This document shows positions 33,206-42,474 of a stretch of 64,000 nt of DNA, in pieces. The position numbers were made by a program, and so were the translations under genes. Position 1 is the first letter of the stretch; each line of letters opens with the position of its first letter. The DNA is taken from positions 62,001-126,000 of the forward strand of contig JAGBXO010000002.1 in the NCBI GenBank assembly GCA_017629245.1, in the 5' to 3' direction. The notes beneath the pieces were generated by a model. That model was not told where the DNA came from. It made no database searches and saw only the letters and a program-made list of their open reading frames with translations. The stretch comes from Alphaproteobacteria bacterium (lineage in GTDB: Bacteria; Pseudomonadota; Alphaproteobacteria; Rs-D84).

Positions 33206-34964
33206 CAAAGAGATTTCACGCACCTTTGACAGACGTAGCGCATTGTTTTTAACTGCCGGGGCGGTATTGACATCTGTGTTGGTTATGCGAATGTTGCAAA
33301 TGCAGTTGGTGGGATATCAGGACTATAAAAAGAAAAGCGAAAATAATTCTTATCGTATTCAAATTAATATGCCTGAACGCGGTAAAATATTGTCACGCAG
33401 TGGCGCCCCAATTTCACGCGATGTGCCGACATATCGTATATATATTGTCCCAGAAGAAGCACGCGATATTGATGAACTGGTCGCGACGGTACAATACGAA
33501 TTAAACCTGAAACAAAAGAAAGTTGATAAAATAAAAGCAAAAATAAAAAAACAAATGAAATTCCAACCGGTATTGGTCAGTGAAAATACCGATTGGGGAA
33601 AACTGGCCAAATTACAGGCAAAAAATCTGCCGGGGTTACATGTGGAAAGCGGGTATTCGCGCGTATATGAAATGGGACCTGCGGGTGCACAGATTTTTGG
33701 GTATATTGGTGCCCCTGCAAAACCTGTGCCAAATGCCCCATTCTTTACAACAGGTATAACGGGGCTGGAAAAAAAATTTAATGATGTTATGCACGGTGAT
33801 GCAGGTCAAACAGTTATGATAACAAATGCGGTTGGACGCATCACTGGCGAAGACAAATCACAATATGTTGCGCCAACAATTGGCGATAATGTTCAAACAA
33901 CTATTAACGAAAATGCACAACGCGTTTTATATGATGCGTTGACCCAACACCGTTCGGGGTGTGGGGTGGCATTAGATATTGATACAGGTGATATTCTGGC
34001 AATGGTATCTGTGCCCAGTTTTGACCCAAATATGTTCCAGCAAGATGATGGCGATGAATATATTGACAGTCTGCGCGACGATATCGCAAAACCTTTTATG
34101 AACAAGGCAATAGAAGGATTGTATCCACCGGGTTCTACATTTAAAATCGTTGTTGCGTTGGCCGCGTTAGAGGCAGGAGCAATCACAGAACGCGAAAAAA
34201 TTTTCTGTCCAGGATACTGGGACTATGGTGACCGCAGATATCACTGTTGGGAACATAAAGGGCACGGTAAAATGGATCTGGCAGGTGCTTTGAAGCATTC
34301 GTGCGATATATACTTTTATCAAGTGGCTTTGCGTATTGGAATTGATGCGATTAAGGAAATGGCGTTGCGTTTGGGATTTACAGAAAAATATATGGACGAT
34401 GTCTTATCACGCGAAATGCCCGGTGTTATTCCAGATAGATATTGGAAAGAAAAACAAATTGGATACAGATGGGTTCATGGCGATACGGTTATATCAGGTA
34501 TCGGACAGGGATTTATCCTAACAAATTGTCTGCAATTGGCAACAATGATGGCACGAACCGTTTCAAATAAACGCGTTGTTCCACGACTGATTAAGACAGA
34601 TGAACGTCCCAGATTCGAAAGCATGAAATTGCAGAAAAAAAATATTGATGCAGTGTTAAAAGGACTGGAAGAAGTTTTAAAAAAAGGTGGAACCGCGGCT
34701 GCTTCTGCAATTAATGTTAATGGTAAGCGTATGGGCGGAAAAACCGGAACATCCCAGGTTCGCAGTATTTCTAAAAAAGAACGCGAAAGTGGCGTTCTGA
34801 CCAACGAACAATTAAAATGGCATATGCGAAATCATGGATTGTTTGTTGGATACGCACCAACAGACAATCCAAAATACGCCGTATGCGTTGTAACAGAACA
34901 TGCCGGTGGCAGTGGACCGGCCGCGAGAACAGTCGCGGCCGTGATGAAGGAATTGTTAAAATAA
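33198..34964 (+). CDS. mrdA: Penicillin-binding protein 2 (elongasome transpeptidase)
   Basis: A 588-aa class B PBP. Transmembrane helix at residues 17-35, then a pedestal domain (MPERGKILSRSGAPI) and the transpeptidase with active serine in PPGSTFKIV (about residue 315), the SxN-type motif HSCDIYF and KTGTSQVRS near residue 515. It cross-links peptidoglycan in side-wall growth with RodA. It overlaps mreD by 8 bases. Complete length. Confidence 0.95.
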   Translation: MIDKEISRTFDRRSALFLTAGAVLTSVLVMRMLQMQLVGYQDYKKKSENNSYRIQINMPERGKILSRSGAPISRDVPTYRIYIVPEEARDIDELVATVQYELNLKQKKVDKIKAKIKKQMKFQPVLVSENTDWGKLAKLQAKNLPGLHVESGYSRVYEMGPAGAQIFGYIGAPAKPVPNAPFFTTGITGLEKKFNDVMHGDAGQTVMITNAVGRITGEDKSQYVAPTIGDNVQTTINENAQRVLYDALTQHRSGCGVALDIDTGDILAMVSVPSFDPNMFQQDDGDEYIDSLRDDIAKPFMNKAIEGLYPPGSTFKIVVALAALEAGAITEREKIFCPGYWDYGDRRYHCWEHKGHGKMDLAGALKHSCDIYFYQVALRIGIDAIKEMALRLGFTEKYMDDVLSREMPGVIPDRYWKEKQIGYRWVHGDTVISGIGQGFILTNCLQLATMMARTVSNKRVVPRLIKTDERPRFESMKLQKKNIDAVLKGLEEVLKKGGTAAASAINVNGKRMGGKTGTSQVRSISKKERESGVLTNEQLKWHMRNHGLFVGYAPTDNPKYAVCVVTEHAGGSGPAARTVAAVMKELLK

Positions 34965-34978
34965 GGCAATAAAAACAT

Positions 34979-36124
34979 ATGGTAAAACAAACACGCGTTT
35001 CAAATGCAAACATGATGACAATGCCAGAAAAATTGGGGCGGTTTTCGTGGGGACTGTTTGTGCCAATGTGTATGGTACTGACAATTTCTATTGTGGTTTT
35101 ATATTCAGCCGGCGGTGGTAATTGGCGCCCATTTGCATTATCACAACTGATGAAGATTATTTTGGCGTTTGGTGTATTCTTTTTTGCTGCTTTTACAAAT
35201 ATAAAAACATGGATTAAATCTGCATATCTGATTTATGCAATTGCGCTGATTATGATTGTGTTGGTTACATTTGTTGGACATACAGGTATGGGGGCGCAAA
35301 GATGGTTAAACCTGGGATTTATACATATTCAACCATCAGAACTGATTAAAATTGCACTGGTGCTGGCACTGGCGCGATATTTCGCATGGTTTAATTCGGT
35401 TGAATTGGGACAATTTAAAAACTATCTGGCACCAGGATTAATGCTGCTGATTCCGTTTGGATTAATTGTTGCGCAGCCTGATTTGGGAACAGCGTTATCG
35501 CTGGGGATGATTACAGTTGGGATATTCTATATTGTTGGTGCAAATAAAAAATGGTTTATTATCGCGGCAATACTGGGGTGTATGGCAGCGCCGGCAATTT
35601 GGTTCGGTGGACTGCACGATTATCAACGTGGGCGCATTATTACACTGTTTAATCCAAACAGCGACCTGCAAGGTGCAGGGTATCAAATTAACCAGGCAAA
35701 AATTGCGTTTGGCAGTGGGGGTATGACAGGTAAAGGATATATGAAAGGCTCGCAATCTCAGCAATCTTTTCTGCCAGAAAAACAGACGGATTTTATATTC
35801 ACTATGCTGGGGGAAGAGTTTGGTTTCATTGGTGCATTCGGTCTGCTAGCAATCTATACTTGGATTGTAGTTTTATTGTTCTGGGCAGCAAAAAAATGCC
35901 GAAACAGATTTGGACAATTAATATGTTTTGGTTTTATGTTGAACTTTTTTGTTTATTACTTTATAAATATTTCCATGGTTTTGGGATTACTGCCAACGGT
36001 TGGTGTGCCGTTGCCGTTAATGTCGTTTGGTGGCAGCAGTTTGTTATCACTGATGTTTGGGTTTGGACTGTGCCAAAACGCATATATTCACAAAGACCAA
36101 CAATTATCTGCAAAGGGGAGTTAA
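34979..36124 (+). CDS. rodA: Peptidoglycan glycosyltransferase RodA
   Basis: A 381-aa SEDS-family polymerase with ten predicted helices. VGHTGMGAQRWLNLGFIHIQPSELIKIALVLALARYF in outline and AQPDLGTAL, with the essential aspartate in LPEKQTDFIFTMLGEEFGF, define the family; PLPLMSFGGSSLL is near the C-terminus. It polymerises lipid II with PBP2. The start ATG at 34979 gives a slightly long cytoplasmic N-terminus. Confidence 0.95.
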   Translation: MVKQTRVSNANMMTMPEKLGRFSWGLFVPMCMVLTISIVVLYSAGGGNWRPFALSQLMKIILAFGVFFFAAFTNIKTWIKSAYLIYAIALIMIVLVTFVGHTGMGAQRWLNLGFIHIQPSELIKIALVLALARYFAWFNSVELGQFKNYLAPGLMLLIPFGLIVAQPDLGTALSLGMITVGIFYIVGANKKWFIIAAILGCMAAPAIWFGGLHDYQRGRIITLFNPNSDLQGAGYQINQAKIAFGSGGMTGKGYMKGSQSQQSFLPEKQTDFIFTMLGEEFGFIGAFGLLAIYTWIVVLLFWAAKKCRNRFGQLICFGFMLNFFVYYFINISMVLGLLPTVGVPLPLMSFGGSSLLSLMFGFGLCQNAYIHKDQQLSAKGS

Positions 36125-36128
36125 AGGT

Positions 36129-38366
36129 ATGAATTTATTAATTGTGGAATCACCGTCCAAAGCAAAAACAATTGAAAAATATTTAGGGCAGGGGTGGCGT
36201 GTTATCGCATCTGTTGGTCATGTGCGCGACTTGGTTCCAGAAAATGGCAGTGTAGATACAGAAAATAATTTCAAAATGAAATGGCAAATTATGCCAGGTA
36301 AAGAAAAACAAATAAAACTGATAACCGATGAATTAAAAAAAGCAGACGCCGTATATTTAGCAAGCGACCCTGACCGCGAAGGAGAGGCCATTGCATGGCA
36401 CCTGTTGGATATTTTAAAGGCAAAAAAATTATTAAAAGATAAAAAAGTTTATCGTGTCGCTTTCCATGAAATTACAAAAAAAGCAGTTCAGACCGCAATA
36501 CAAGCCCCGCGCGAAATTGATAAAAACTTGGTGGATGCATATCTGGTGCGACGCGCGTTGGATTACCTGATTGGTTTTAGTATTTCACCATTACTGTGGC
36601 GCAGAAATTTGGGAAAATCGGCCGGGCGCGTGCAGTCTGTGGCGGTAAAACTGGTGGTTGACCGCGAAAAAGAAATTGAAAACTTTAAGCCGGTTGAATA
36701 TTGGTCACTGGAATCTGTATGCAATGTTCAAAGTGCAGAATTCAAAGCAAATCTAACTAAATTTAATGGGCAGAAAATTGAAAAAATGACCATTGAAAAC
36801 AAATCAATGGTTGATGATATTTTATCACAAATTGGCAATCCTGAAATCGGGGCCAATGTTATAAATATTGAACGCAAGAAAAATCAACGAAAACCTGCAG
36901 CCCCCTTTACAACTTCAACCCTGCAACAGGAAGCAGCACGAAAATTATACTTTGCATCTAAACGCACGATGAGTGCCGCACAACACCTGTACGAACAGGG
37001 TTTAATTACATATATGCGTACGGACGCAACAAACCTGAACGCGGATGCAGTTAATGAAATTCGTGGTTTTATCGCGCGCGAATATGGTGAAAACTTTGTT
37101 CCAAAAACACCAAATATTTATGCAACAAAATCTAAAAACGCCCAGGAAGCACACGAAGCAATTCGACCAACACACTTTGATGCGCCGGCAAAAAATCTAT
37201 CGGGGGACGAAGCCAAATTGTATGACCTGATATGGAAGCGTACAATTGCATGTCAGATGACAAACGCAGAATTTGATTCCGTTGCCGCAGACATTGAAAC
37301 AGATAACAAAGTTGCGATTTTCCACGCGGTTGGTTCAACACGAACTTTTGACGGATTTATGAAGGTTTATACCGAGGATAAGGATGATGAAGAAGATAAG
37401 AAAGAATCAAAGTTGCCACCGCTGAATATTGGTGATGTGATTAAAATTTCAGAACTGATTCCAGAACAACACTTTACCCAGGCACCACCCAGATATACCG
37501 AAGCGTCACTGGTTAAAAAGTTAGAAGAACTGGGAATTGGACGACCATCTACATATGCGACAATTATGTCAACAATTGTTGATCGCGCATATGTTGAACA
37601 GGATAAACAACGACGTTTCCACCCAACAAATGGTGGATGGGTTATTGCATCATACTTGAATAAATATTTTACAGATTTAGTTGATGTTAACTTTACCGCA
37701 AAAACAGAAGATACTTTGGACGATGTTTCAAATGGTAAACAAGATAAGATAAGCGCATTAGAAAACTTCTGGGGGCCAACAAATAATATGATTGATGGGG
37801 CGCGCGGAATTAAAACATCTGAAATAATTGATGAAATTAATGAATTTATGAATAAACACTTGTTCCCAGATGGTAATGATACATGCCCAGAATGTGGTGC
37901 AAAGTTAGGTATAAAACTTTCTAAATTTGGGCCATTTATCGGATGTGAAAAATACCCGACATGCAAATATACGAAACAGTTAGGGAAAATTGATGTCGCG
38001 GCGCAGGCGACAGAATCCGCCGTACAGACAAAATCTGATGCGGTTGAATTGGGTGATGGTATTGAATTTCGCGTTGGAAAATTCGGCCCTTATGTGACAG
38101 ACGGTGCAAAGAATGTTGCAGCAAAACAATATACCAGTGACACAATAACACTGGAAATCGCACGCGATTTGTTGGCAAACGCAAACAAAAAGGCCGAACC
38201 AATTAAAATAGGTGAAAACCCAGAAACAAAAAAAATGATTTTCTTTTATCCAACGGGACGATATGGTGCATATATTTCATCAAATCGCGTGAATGTTTCT
38301 GTCCGCGAACAGCCGGATTTAGATACTGCAATAAAACTGATTAATGACAAGGCAAAGAAGAAGTAA
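36129..38366 (+). CDS. topA: DNA topoisomerase I
   Basis: A 745-aa type IA topoisomerase that relaxes negative supercoils. TOPRIM domain opens with LLIVESPSKAKTIEKYL and includes DPDREGEAIAWHL; the catalytic tyrosine lies in GLITYMRTDATNL (about residue 295). One C4 zinc finger (CPECG...GCEKYPTC) is followed by two short C-terminal repeats. Start at 36129 is chosen for the family N-terminus; longer frames overlap rodA. TAATG overlap with dnaG. In other alphas topA often follows dprA; here it follows rodA. Confidence 0.96.
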   Translation: MNLLIVESPSKAKTIEKYLGQGWRVIASVGHVRDLVPENGSVDTENNFKMKWQIMPGKEKQIKLITDELKKADAVYLASDPDREGEAIAWHLLDILKAKKLLKDKKVYRVAFHEITKKAVQTAIQAPREIDKNLVDAYLVRRALDYLIGFSISPLLWRRNLGKSAGRVQSVAVKLVVDREKEIENFKPVEYWSLESVCNVQSAEFKANLTKFNGQKIEKMTIENKSMVDDILSQIGNPEIGANVINIERKKNQRKPAAPFTTSTLQQEAARKLYFASKRTMSAAQHLYEQGLITYMRTDATNLNADAVNEIRGFIAREYGENFVPKTPNIYATKSKNAQEAHEAIRPTHFDAPAKNLSGDEAKLYDLIWKRTIACQMTNAEFDSVAADIETDNKVAIFHAVGSTRTFDGFMKVYTEDKDDEEDKKESKLPPLNIGDVIKISELIPEQHFTQAPPRYTEASLVKKLEELGIGRPSTYATIMSTIVDRAYVEQDKQRRFHPTNGGWVIASYLNKYFTDLVDVNFTAKTEDTLDDVSNGKQDKISALENFWGPTNNMIDGARGIKTSEIIDEINEFMNKHLFPDGNDTCPECGAKLGIKLSKFGPFIGCEKYPTCKYTKQLGKIDVAAQATESAVQTKSDAVELGDGIEFRVGKFGPYVTDGAKNVAAKQYTSDTITLEIARDLLANANKKAEPIKIGENPETKKMIFFYPTGRYGAYISSNRVNVSVREQPDLDTAIKLINDKAKKK

Positions 38367-39976
38367 TGGCAGGATTGGATCGCAACTTTACTGATGAACT
38401 GCGAGCACGGTTATCAATACTGGACGTGGTTGGTCGTGCGATTCCATTGACTAAGAAGGGGGCAAATTATTGGGGTTGCTGTCCTTTTCATAATGAAAAA
38501 ACACCCAGTTTTTGTGTCAATGAAGAAAAGGGTATTTTTAAGTGCTTTGGTTGCGGCGAAGGTGGAGATATCGTTTCTTTTACTATGAAACATAAAAATA
38601 TGGACTTTCGCGCAGCAATCCAAGAATTGGCAGATATGGCTGGAATAAAAATGCCAGACTATAAACCACGTGACCCGCGTATGGTTCAACGCGAAGAACA
38701 ATTGTTGGATATATGCGAAAAGGCATGTCAGACATATATGGAAAAATTATTTACCCCTGATGGGGCGCATGCCCTTGCATACGCACGAAACCGGGGGTTT
38801 TCTGATGAAGATATAAAAAAATATCGCCTGGGGTACGCACCCAAAAATAATATTATCGCGAATAAATATGCTGAATCAAAATGTCTGATTGATGCAGGAC
38901 TGTGTCGGCGTGGCGATTATGGTATGTATGACTTTTTCCGCGATAAATTGATGTTCCCTATCTTTAATGCAAATGGAAAGGTTGTCGCTTTTTCAGGGCG
39001 TTCGTTAGATGGTTCAGACCCAAAATATATCAATACAGTCGATACTGATATTTTCCATAAACGCAGAACTATTTTTGGATTTAACTTTGCACGCGAAGGT
39101 ATTCACCGCTCCAACCGTAGTATTATTGTAGAAGGGCAGATAGATGCAATAAAAATGCAAATTGCTGGTTTTGCTGAAACTGTTGCACCATTAGGTACTG
39201 CATTGACCGAAGATCATATATCACTGTTGTGCAAATCAAATCGTAATATTGTTTTTTGCTTTGACGGGGACACCGCTGGCAGCAAGGCCGCTGCACGCGC
39301 ATGTGGTATTATGCTACCGTATCTGCGTGATACATCAGATGTTAAATTTGCATTTGTGACCGGTGGCAAAGACCCAGATGAAATATTAAAAACAGGTGGC
39401 GTGGATGCCATGCGCAAAATTATAGATGATGCGGTGCCGTTGGTTGATTATATGTGGGAAATGGTAAATAACCAATTCTTGGTCAAGACACCGGGGGGAC
39501 GCGCACAGGCGGAAAAATTCTTGAAAAAAGAATTAGAAAAAATTGCAGACCCTGATTTAAAATCTGAATTTGAAAAAGAATATAATTCACGCAAGTTTAA
39601 TACATGGCATAAATGGAAAAAGACAGATGTGTCTGCAAATATTAAATTACCAGACATTGATGCGATTACAAAAAATACACTGATTTATATTGTAAATAAT
39701 TTCCCAGAACTGGCTGAACGGTATTTAGATTTTCTGAGGTCATTAGGTGTAGATTTTGATGGTGCAGCCGCTGATTTAAACATGGATATGGCAGGGGCAG
39801 AAAAATATATTGTGTCGTTAAAATTGCAAAGGTATTTAGAAAAACTTAATATGCAAAAACGCGAATATACAAACAAACTGCTGGCCGGGGACGATGGCGC
39901 ACGCACCGACATCGCGCGCATAGAAGAAGAAATAAAAAAATACACCGAAAAGTTAGAGATTTTAATTTCAATATAA
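38366..39976 (+). CDS. dnaG: DNA primase
   Basis: A 536-aa primase. The CHC2-type zinc finger (CCPFHNEKTPSFCVNEEKG then FKCFGCGEGGD) is intact, followed by the RNA polymerase TOPRIM core (VVAFSGRSLDGSDPKY, VEGQIDAIKMQ, CFDGDTAGSKAA). The C-terminal helicase-binding domain is short or diverged, which brings the total below the usual 580-650 aa. It makes RNA primers for the replisome. Last gene of the mreC run, ending at a strong hairpin. Confidence 0.95.
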   Translation: MAGLDRNFTDELRARLSILDVVGRAIPLTKKGANYWGCCPFHNEKTPSFCVNEEKGIFKCFGCGEGGDIVSFTMKHKNMDFRAAIQELADMAGIKMPDYKPRDPRMVQREEQLLDICEKACQTYMEKLFTPDGAHALAYARNRGFSDEDIKKYRLGYAPKNNIIANKYAESKCLIDAGLCRRGDYGMYDFFRDKLMFPIFNANGKVVAFSGRSLDGSDPKYINTVDTDIFHKRRTIFGFNFAREGIHRSNRSIIVEGQIDAIKMQIAGFAETVAPLGTALTEDHISLLCKSNRNIVFCFDGDTAGSKAAARACGIMLPYLRDTSDVKFAFVTGGKDPDEILKTGGVDAMRKIIDDAVPLVDYMWEMVNNQFLVKTPGGRAQAEKFLKKELEKIADPDLKSEFEKEYNSRKFNTWHKWKKTDVSANIKLPDIDAITKNTLIYIVNNFPELAERYLDFLRSLGVDFDGAAADLNMDMAGAEKYIVSLKLQRYLEKLNMQKREYTNKLLAGDDGARTDIARIEEEIKKYTEKLEILISI

Positions 39977-39980
39977 AACA

Positions 39981-40023
39981 CCGGCCTTTTTGAATGTTTT
40001 TATCAAAAAAGCCGGCTTTTTTT
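39981..40023 (+). terminator. Terminator after dnaG, member of a hairpin repeat
   Basis: CCGGC(C)TTTTTGA pairs with TCAAAAAAGCCGG around a loop, then TTTTTTT. The 36-base hairpin (39981-40016) matches 29 of 36 positions with 41387-41422 inside a coding sequence. Confidence 0.85.
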
Positions 40024-40039
40024 AACAATTTTATTTAAA

Positions 40040-41119
40040 TTAATTATTAAACAGGAAGTGGCAGATGTCGCCAGGTTGCATGATATAATCACGACCAACC
40101 AGACGCATTTTGCCGGCCTCTTTAACCGCAACTTCCCCACCCAGTGCAATAAAGTCAGATGGTGAAATTACTTCGGCACGGATGAAGCCTTTTTCAAAAT
40201 CTGTATGAATTTTACCTGCCGCCTGGGGCGCAGTCATTCCGACAGTAATTGTCCAGGCATGCGCTTCCTTGGGGCCGATTGTGTAATATGTTTGCAGGCC
40301 AAGTGTTTTGTATCCGGTCTTGATAACCTGGTCCAGACCAGATTCTGATAAACCTAAATCATCCAGGAACATTTTGCGTTCATCTGGGTCAACGATTTGT
40401 GAAATCTCCATCTCTATCTTAGATGATATTACCAATACATCATTTGTTGCGCCGAACTTTTCACGGACCATATCTGAATATTTATTACCGGTGGCGGCGG
40501 ACGCTTCGTCAACATTGCAGACATATATTACAGGTTTTGTTGTCAGCAAATTAAATGGGGCAGAGTCAACATCGCCCAGGCGCGCAGGAATTGATTTTTC
40601 CAGATTAGACTTTATCGTATTTGCATCGGCCAACAATTTAATCGCATCTTTATCCAGACCACGTGCTTTCTTTTCCAGGTTTTTAATTTGTTTATCTATG
40701 CTTTCCAGATCAGCTAACATTAATTCTGTTTCGATTGTTTCAATATCGCCCAGTGGATCAATTTTACCATGAACATGCACAATGTCATCGTTTTCAAAAC
40801 ATCTGACAACATGAATAATTGCATCGGTTGATAAAATATTGCCCAGGAATTTATTTCCCAAACCTTCACCGGTGGATGCCCCCTTTACCAAACCCGCAAT
40901 GTCAACAATTTCCAGTTGGGTCGGCAGTATTTTTTGTGAACCCGCAACACGCGCCAATTCATGCAATGTGTTATCAGGTACAACAACGCGTCCAGTATTT
41001 GGTTCAATAGTACAGAACGGATAGTTCTGTGCATCGGCCGCGGCACTTTGTGTCAAAGCATTAAACAATGTAGATTTACCAACATTTGGCAGTCCAACAA
41101 TTCCACAATTGAATCCCAT
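40040..41119 (-). CDS. ychF: Ribosome-binding ATPase YchF (OLA1 family)
   Basis: A 359-aa P-loop protein. GLPNVGKSTLFNALTQ is the G1 motif, DIAGLVKGASTGEGLGNKFL the G3 region, and the TGS domain lies at the C-terminus (ending GDICHFLFNN). YchF prefers ATP and binds ribosomes; it is nearly universal. The first bases of its message and those of the divergent SufB/D-like gene are only 27 bases apart. Confidence 0.97.
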   Translation of the reverse strand: MGFNCGIVGLPNVGKSTLFNALTQSAAADAQNYPFCTIEPNTGRVVVPDNTLHELARVAGSQKILPTQLEIVDIAGLVKGASTGEGLGNKFLGNILSTDAIIHVVRCFENDDIVHVHGKIDPLGDIETIETELMLADLESIDKQIKNLEKKARGLDKDAIKLLADANTIKSNLEKSIPARLGDVDSAPFNLLTTKPVIYVCNVDEASAATGNKYSDMVREKFGATNDVLVISSKIEMEISQIVDPDERKMFLDDLGLSESGLDQVIKTGYKTLGLQTYYTIGPKEAHAWTITVGMTAPQAAGKIHTDFEKGFIRAEVISPSDFIALGGEVAVKEAGKMRLVGRDYIMQPGDICHFLFNN

Positions 41120-41146
41120 TTTAAAATCCTTTATAATGGCAATAAT

Positions 41147-41827
41147 ATGTCATACATGTGGAATGAATTCAACATAAAAACTTTTGTGGCGGAAACAATT
41201 GTTTTCCGCGATGGTGTGTATTGCGATGAATTATCAACATTACCAAATGCACCAATTAATAAAAATTATGATTTACCCGTTCATGTTATTTATGTTGGTG
41301 AAATTGCAGGCGAAAATAATTTGGAAATCTTGGTCGGTGCAGATAATCAAAAAGTTTGTGTTAGTGTAAATATAAAAATAAAAAAGCCGGCTTTTTTTAA
41401 CATTTTTATTAAAAACGCCGGGAAAAATTCTGAAGTTTTATCACATGTTATGCTGGAAAATGATTCAGAACTGACATATAAATGTGATGCAGAACATTTA
41501 TGCGAAAATACGGCCGTTTTGATAAAAAATAAGATTTTGGCCGGGAAAAATTCAAATTCTAAATTAATGGGCACAGCAAAAATAAATAAAGATTGTGTGG
41601 AATGCCGGTCAGATATTGCATTTTCTGCAATGACCGAAGCAGGTGCAAAAATAGACTTTATGCCAGCGCAAATGATTGCAGCAGAACCAATATCAGCCGA
41701 CCACAGCGCGGGAATTTACACACCAAAAGAAAATCAAATTGTTTATCTGCGCGGGGCAGGGCTGTCCGGGGCAGAGGTGGATATTGCCATGCGCGAAGCT
41801 TTTATGGCAGATTTCGATTTATTTTAA
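41147..41827 (+). CDS. Orphan SufB/SufD-like protein
   Basis: A 226-aa protein. The C-terminal 60 residues (MIAAEPISADHSAGIYTPKENQIVYLRGAGLSG in outline, then EVDIAMREAF) resemble the SufB/SufD core end, where a conserved 'H.A' precedes a 'FYL.(S)RG' segment; the middle has the family's stacked beta-strand feel (VLIKNKILAGKNSNSKLMGTA). It is half the length of SufD (about 420 aa) and there are no sufC, sufS or sufE genes nearby. It could be a minimal partner in Fe-S assembly or a relic. ATG 41147 is preferred; ATG 41156 is an alternative. Residues 78-92 are encoded by a palindromic repeat. Confidence 0.5.
   Translation: MSYMWNEFNIKTFVAETIVFRDGVYCDELSTLPNAPINKNYDLPVHVIYVGEIAGENNLEILVGADNQKVCVSVNIKIKKPAFFNIFIKNAGKNSEVLSHVMLENDSELTYKCDAEHLCENTAVLIKNKILAGKNSNSKLMGTAKINKDCVECRSDIAFSAMTEAGAKIDFMPAQMIAAEPISADHSAGIYTPKENQIVYLRGAGLSGAEVDIAMREAFMADFDLF
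41387..41422 (+). repeat. Palindromic repeat inside a coding sequence
   Basis: Thirty-six bases able to fold as CCGGC-TTTTT/AAAAA-(C)-GCCGG. It matches 29 of 36 bases of the dnaG terminator hairpin at 39981-40016 and shares an exact 23-base palindromic stretch (41380-41402 with 40005-40027). It is translated in frame as KKPAFFNIFIKNAGK within the SufB/D-like protein. Confidence 0.7.
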
Positions 41828-41830
41828 TAA

Positions 41831-41856
41831 AAACACCGGCAAATGCCGGCTTTTTT
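41831..41856. terminator. Bidirectional terminator
   Basis: AACACCGGCAAATGCCGGC-type hairpin followed by eight T on the plus strand; it lies between convergent genes ending at 41827 and 41857. Confidence 0.85.
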
Positions 41857-42468
41857 TTAATTATAACAAGAATATAATTCTGAATTATTTTCGTTTTGAT
41901 CAATTTGCTTGTTCCGGATTTCTTGGGCAGCGTTAACCTTTTGCGCAACCAATAATAAATCAGGGTGCGCACGAAATTCTTGGTTTATTTCTGTAAATGC
42001 CGTATCAATATCTGATTCTTTTTCTATAAATATCGGCATGACAGAATCTGCCGCCGCAGATAAAGATTGTTTTATTTCAGATTTAAAATCTTCTATTATG
42101 TTCAGATATGTATCAATATGCTTTTGTTCATGATTTAATACGGCGTTATATGTACATGAATTTTCTTGGTGTTCACGGTCAATTTCAACATCAAATTTAT
42201 CAAAACCAAATACAGCATCTATTTTTTTTAGCACAACACAAAATCCATCACCACTTGAATACATGTCCAGAATAATTTGGTAATTATTTATAAGATTTGC
42301 TGAAACATGACCATGCAACTGTTCTAATGGCTGTTTTGATACAACAATATTTGTTTCATATTCTGGCAATGCCATATCAACAATCGGAGTTATTTTATAA
42401 GATAAACAATCATTCGCAAAACACGGAACGCAGAACAGGGCAGAAAAAATAAATAATATTTTTTTCAT
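41857..42468 (-). CDS. Secreted protein with an HEXXH zinc-protease motif
   Basis: A 203-aa protein with a Sec signal peptide (MKKILFIFSALFCVPCFA). Mid-protein NAVLNHEQKHIDTYL has HEQKH, an HExxH zinc-binding helix with a glutamate base, followed by an aspartate two residues on; a zincin-like secreted peptidase is therefore possible. Four to five cysteines suggest periplasmic disulfides (CLSYK, FCVVL, SCTYN, SCYN). I do not recognise the family beyond the motif. It lies 6 bases from virB4 and on the same strand, so it may be co-transcribed with virB3-virB4. Confidence 0.6.
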   Translation of the reverse strand: MKKILFIFSALFCVPCFANDCLSYKITPIVDMALPEYETNIVVSKQPLEQLHGHVSANLINNYQIILDMYSSGDGFCVVLKKIDAVFGFDKFDVEIDREHQENSCTYNAVLNHEQKHIDTYLNIIEDFKSEIKQSLSAAADSVMPIFIEKESDIDTAFTEINQEFRAHPDLLLVAQKVNAAQEIRNKQIDQNENNSELYSCYN

Positions 42469-42474
42469 ATTTGT

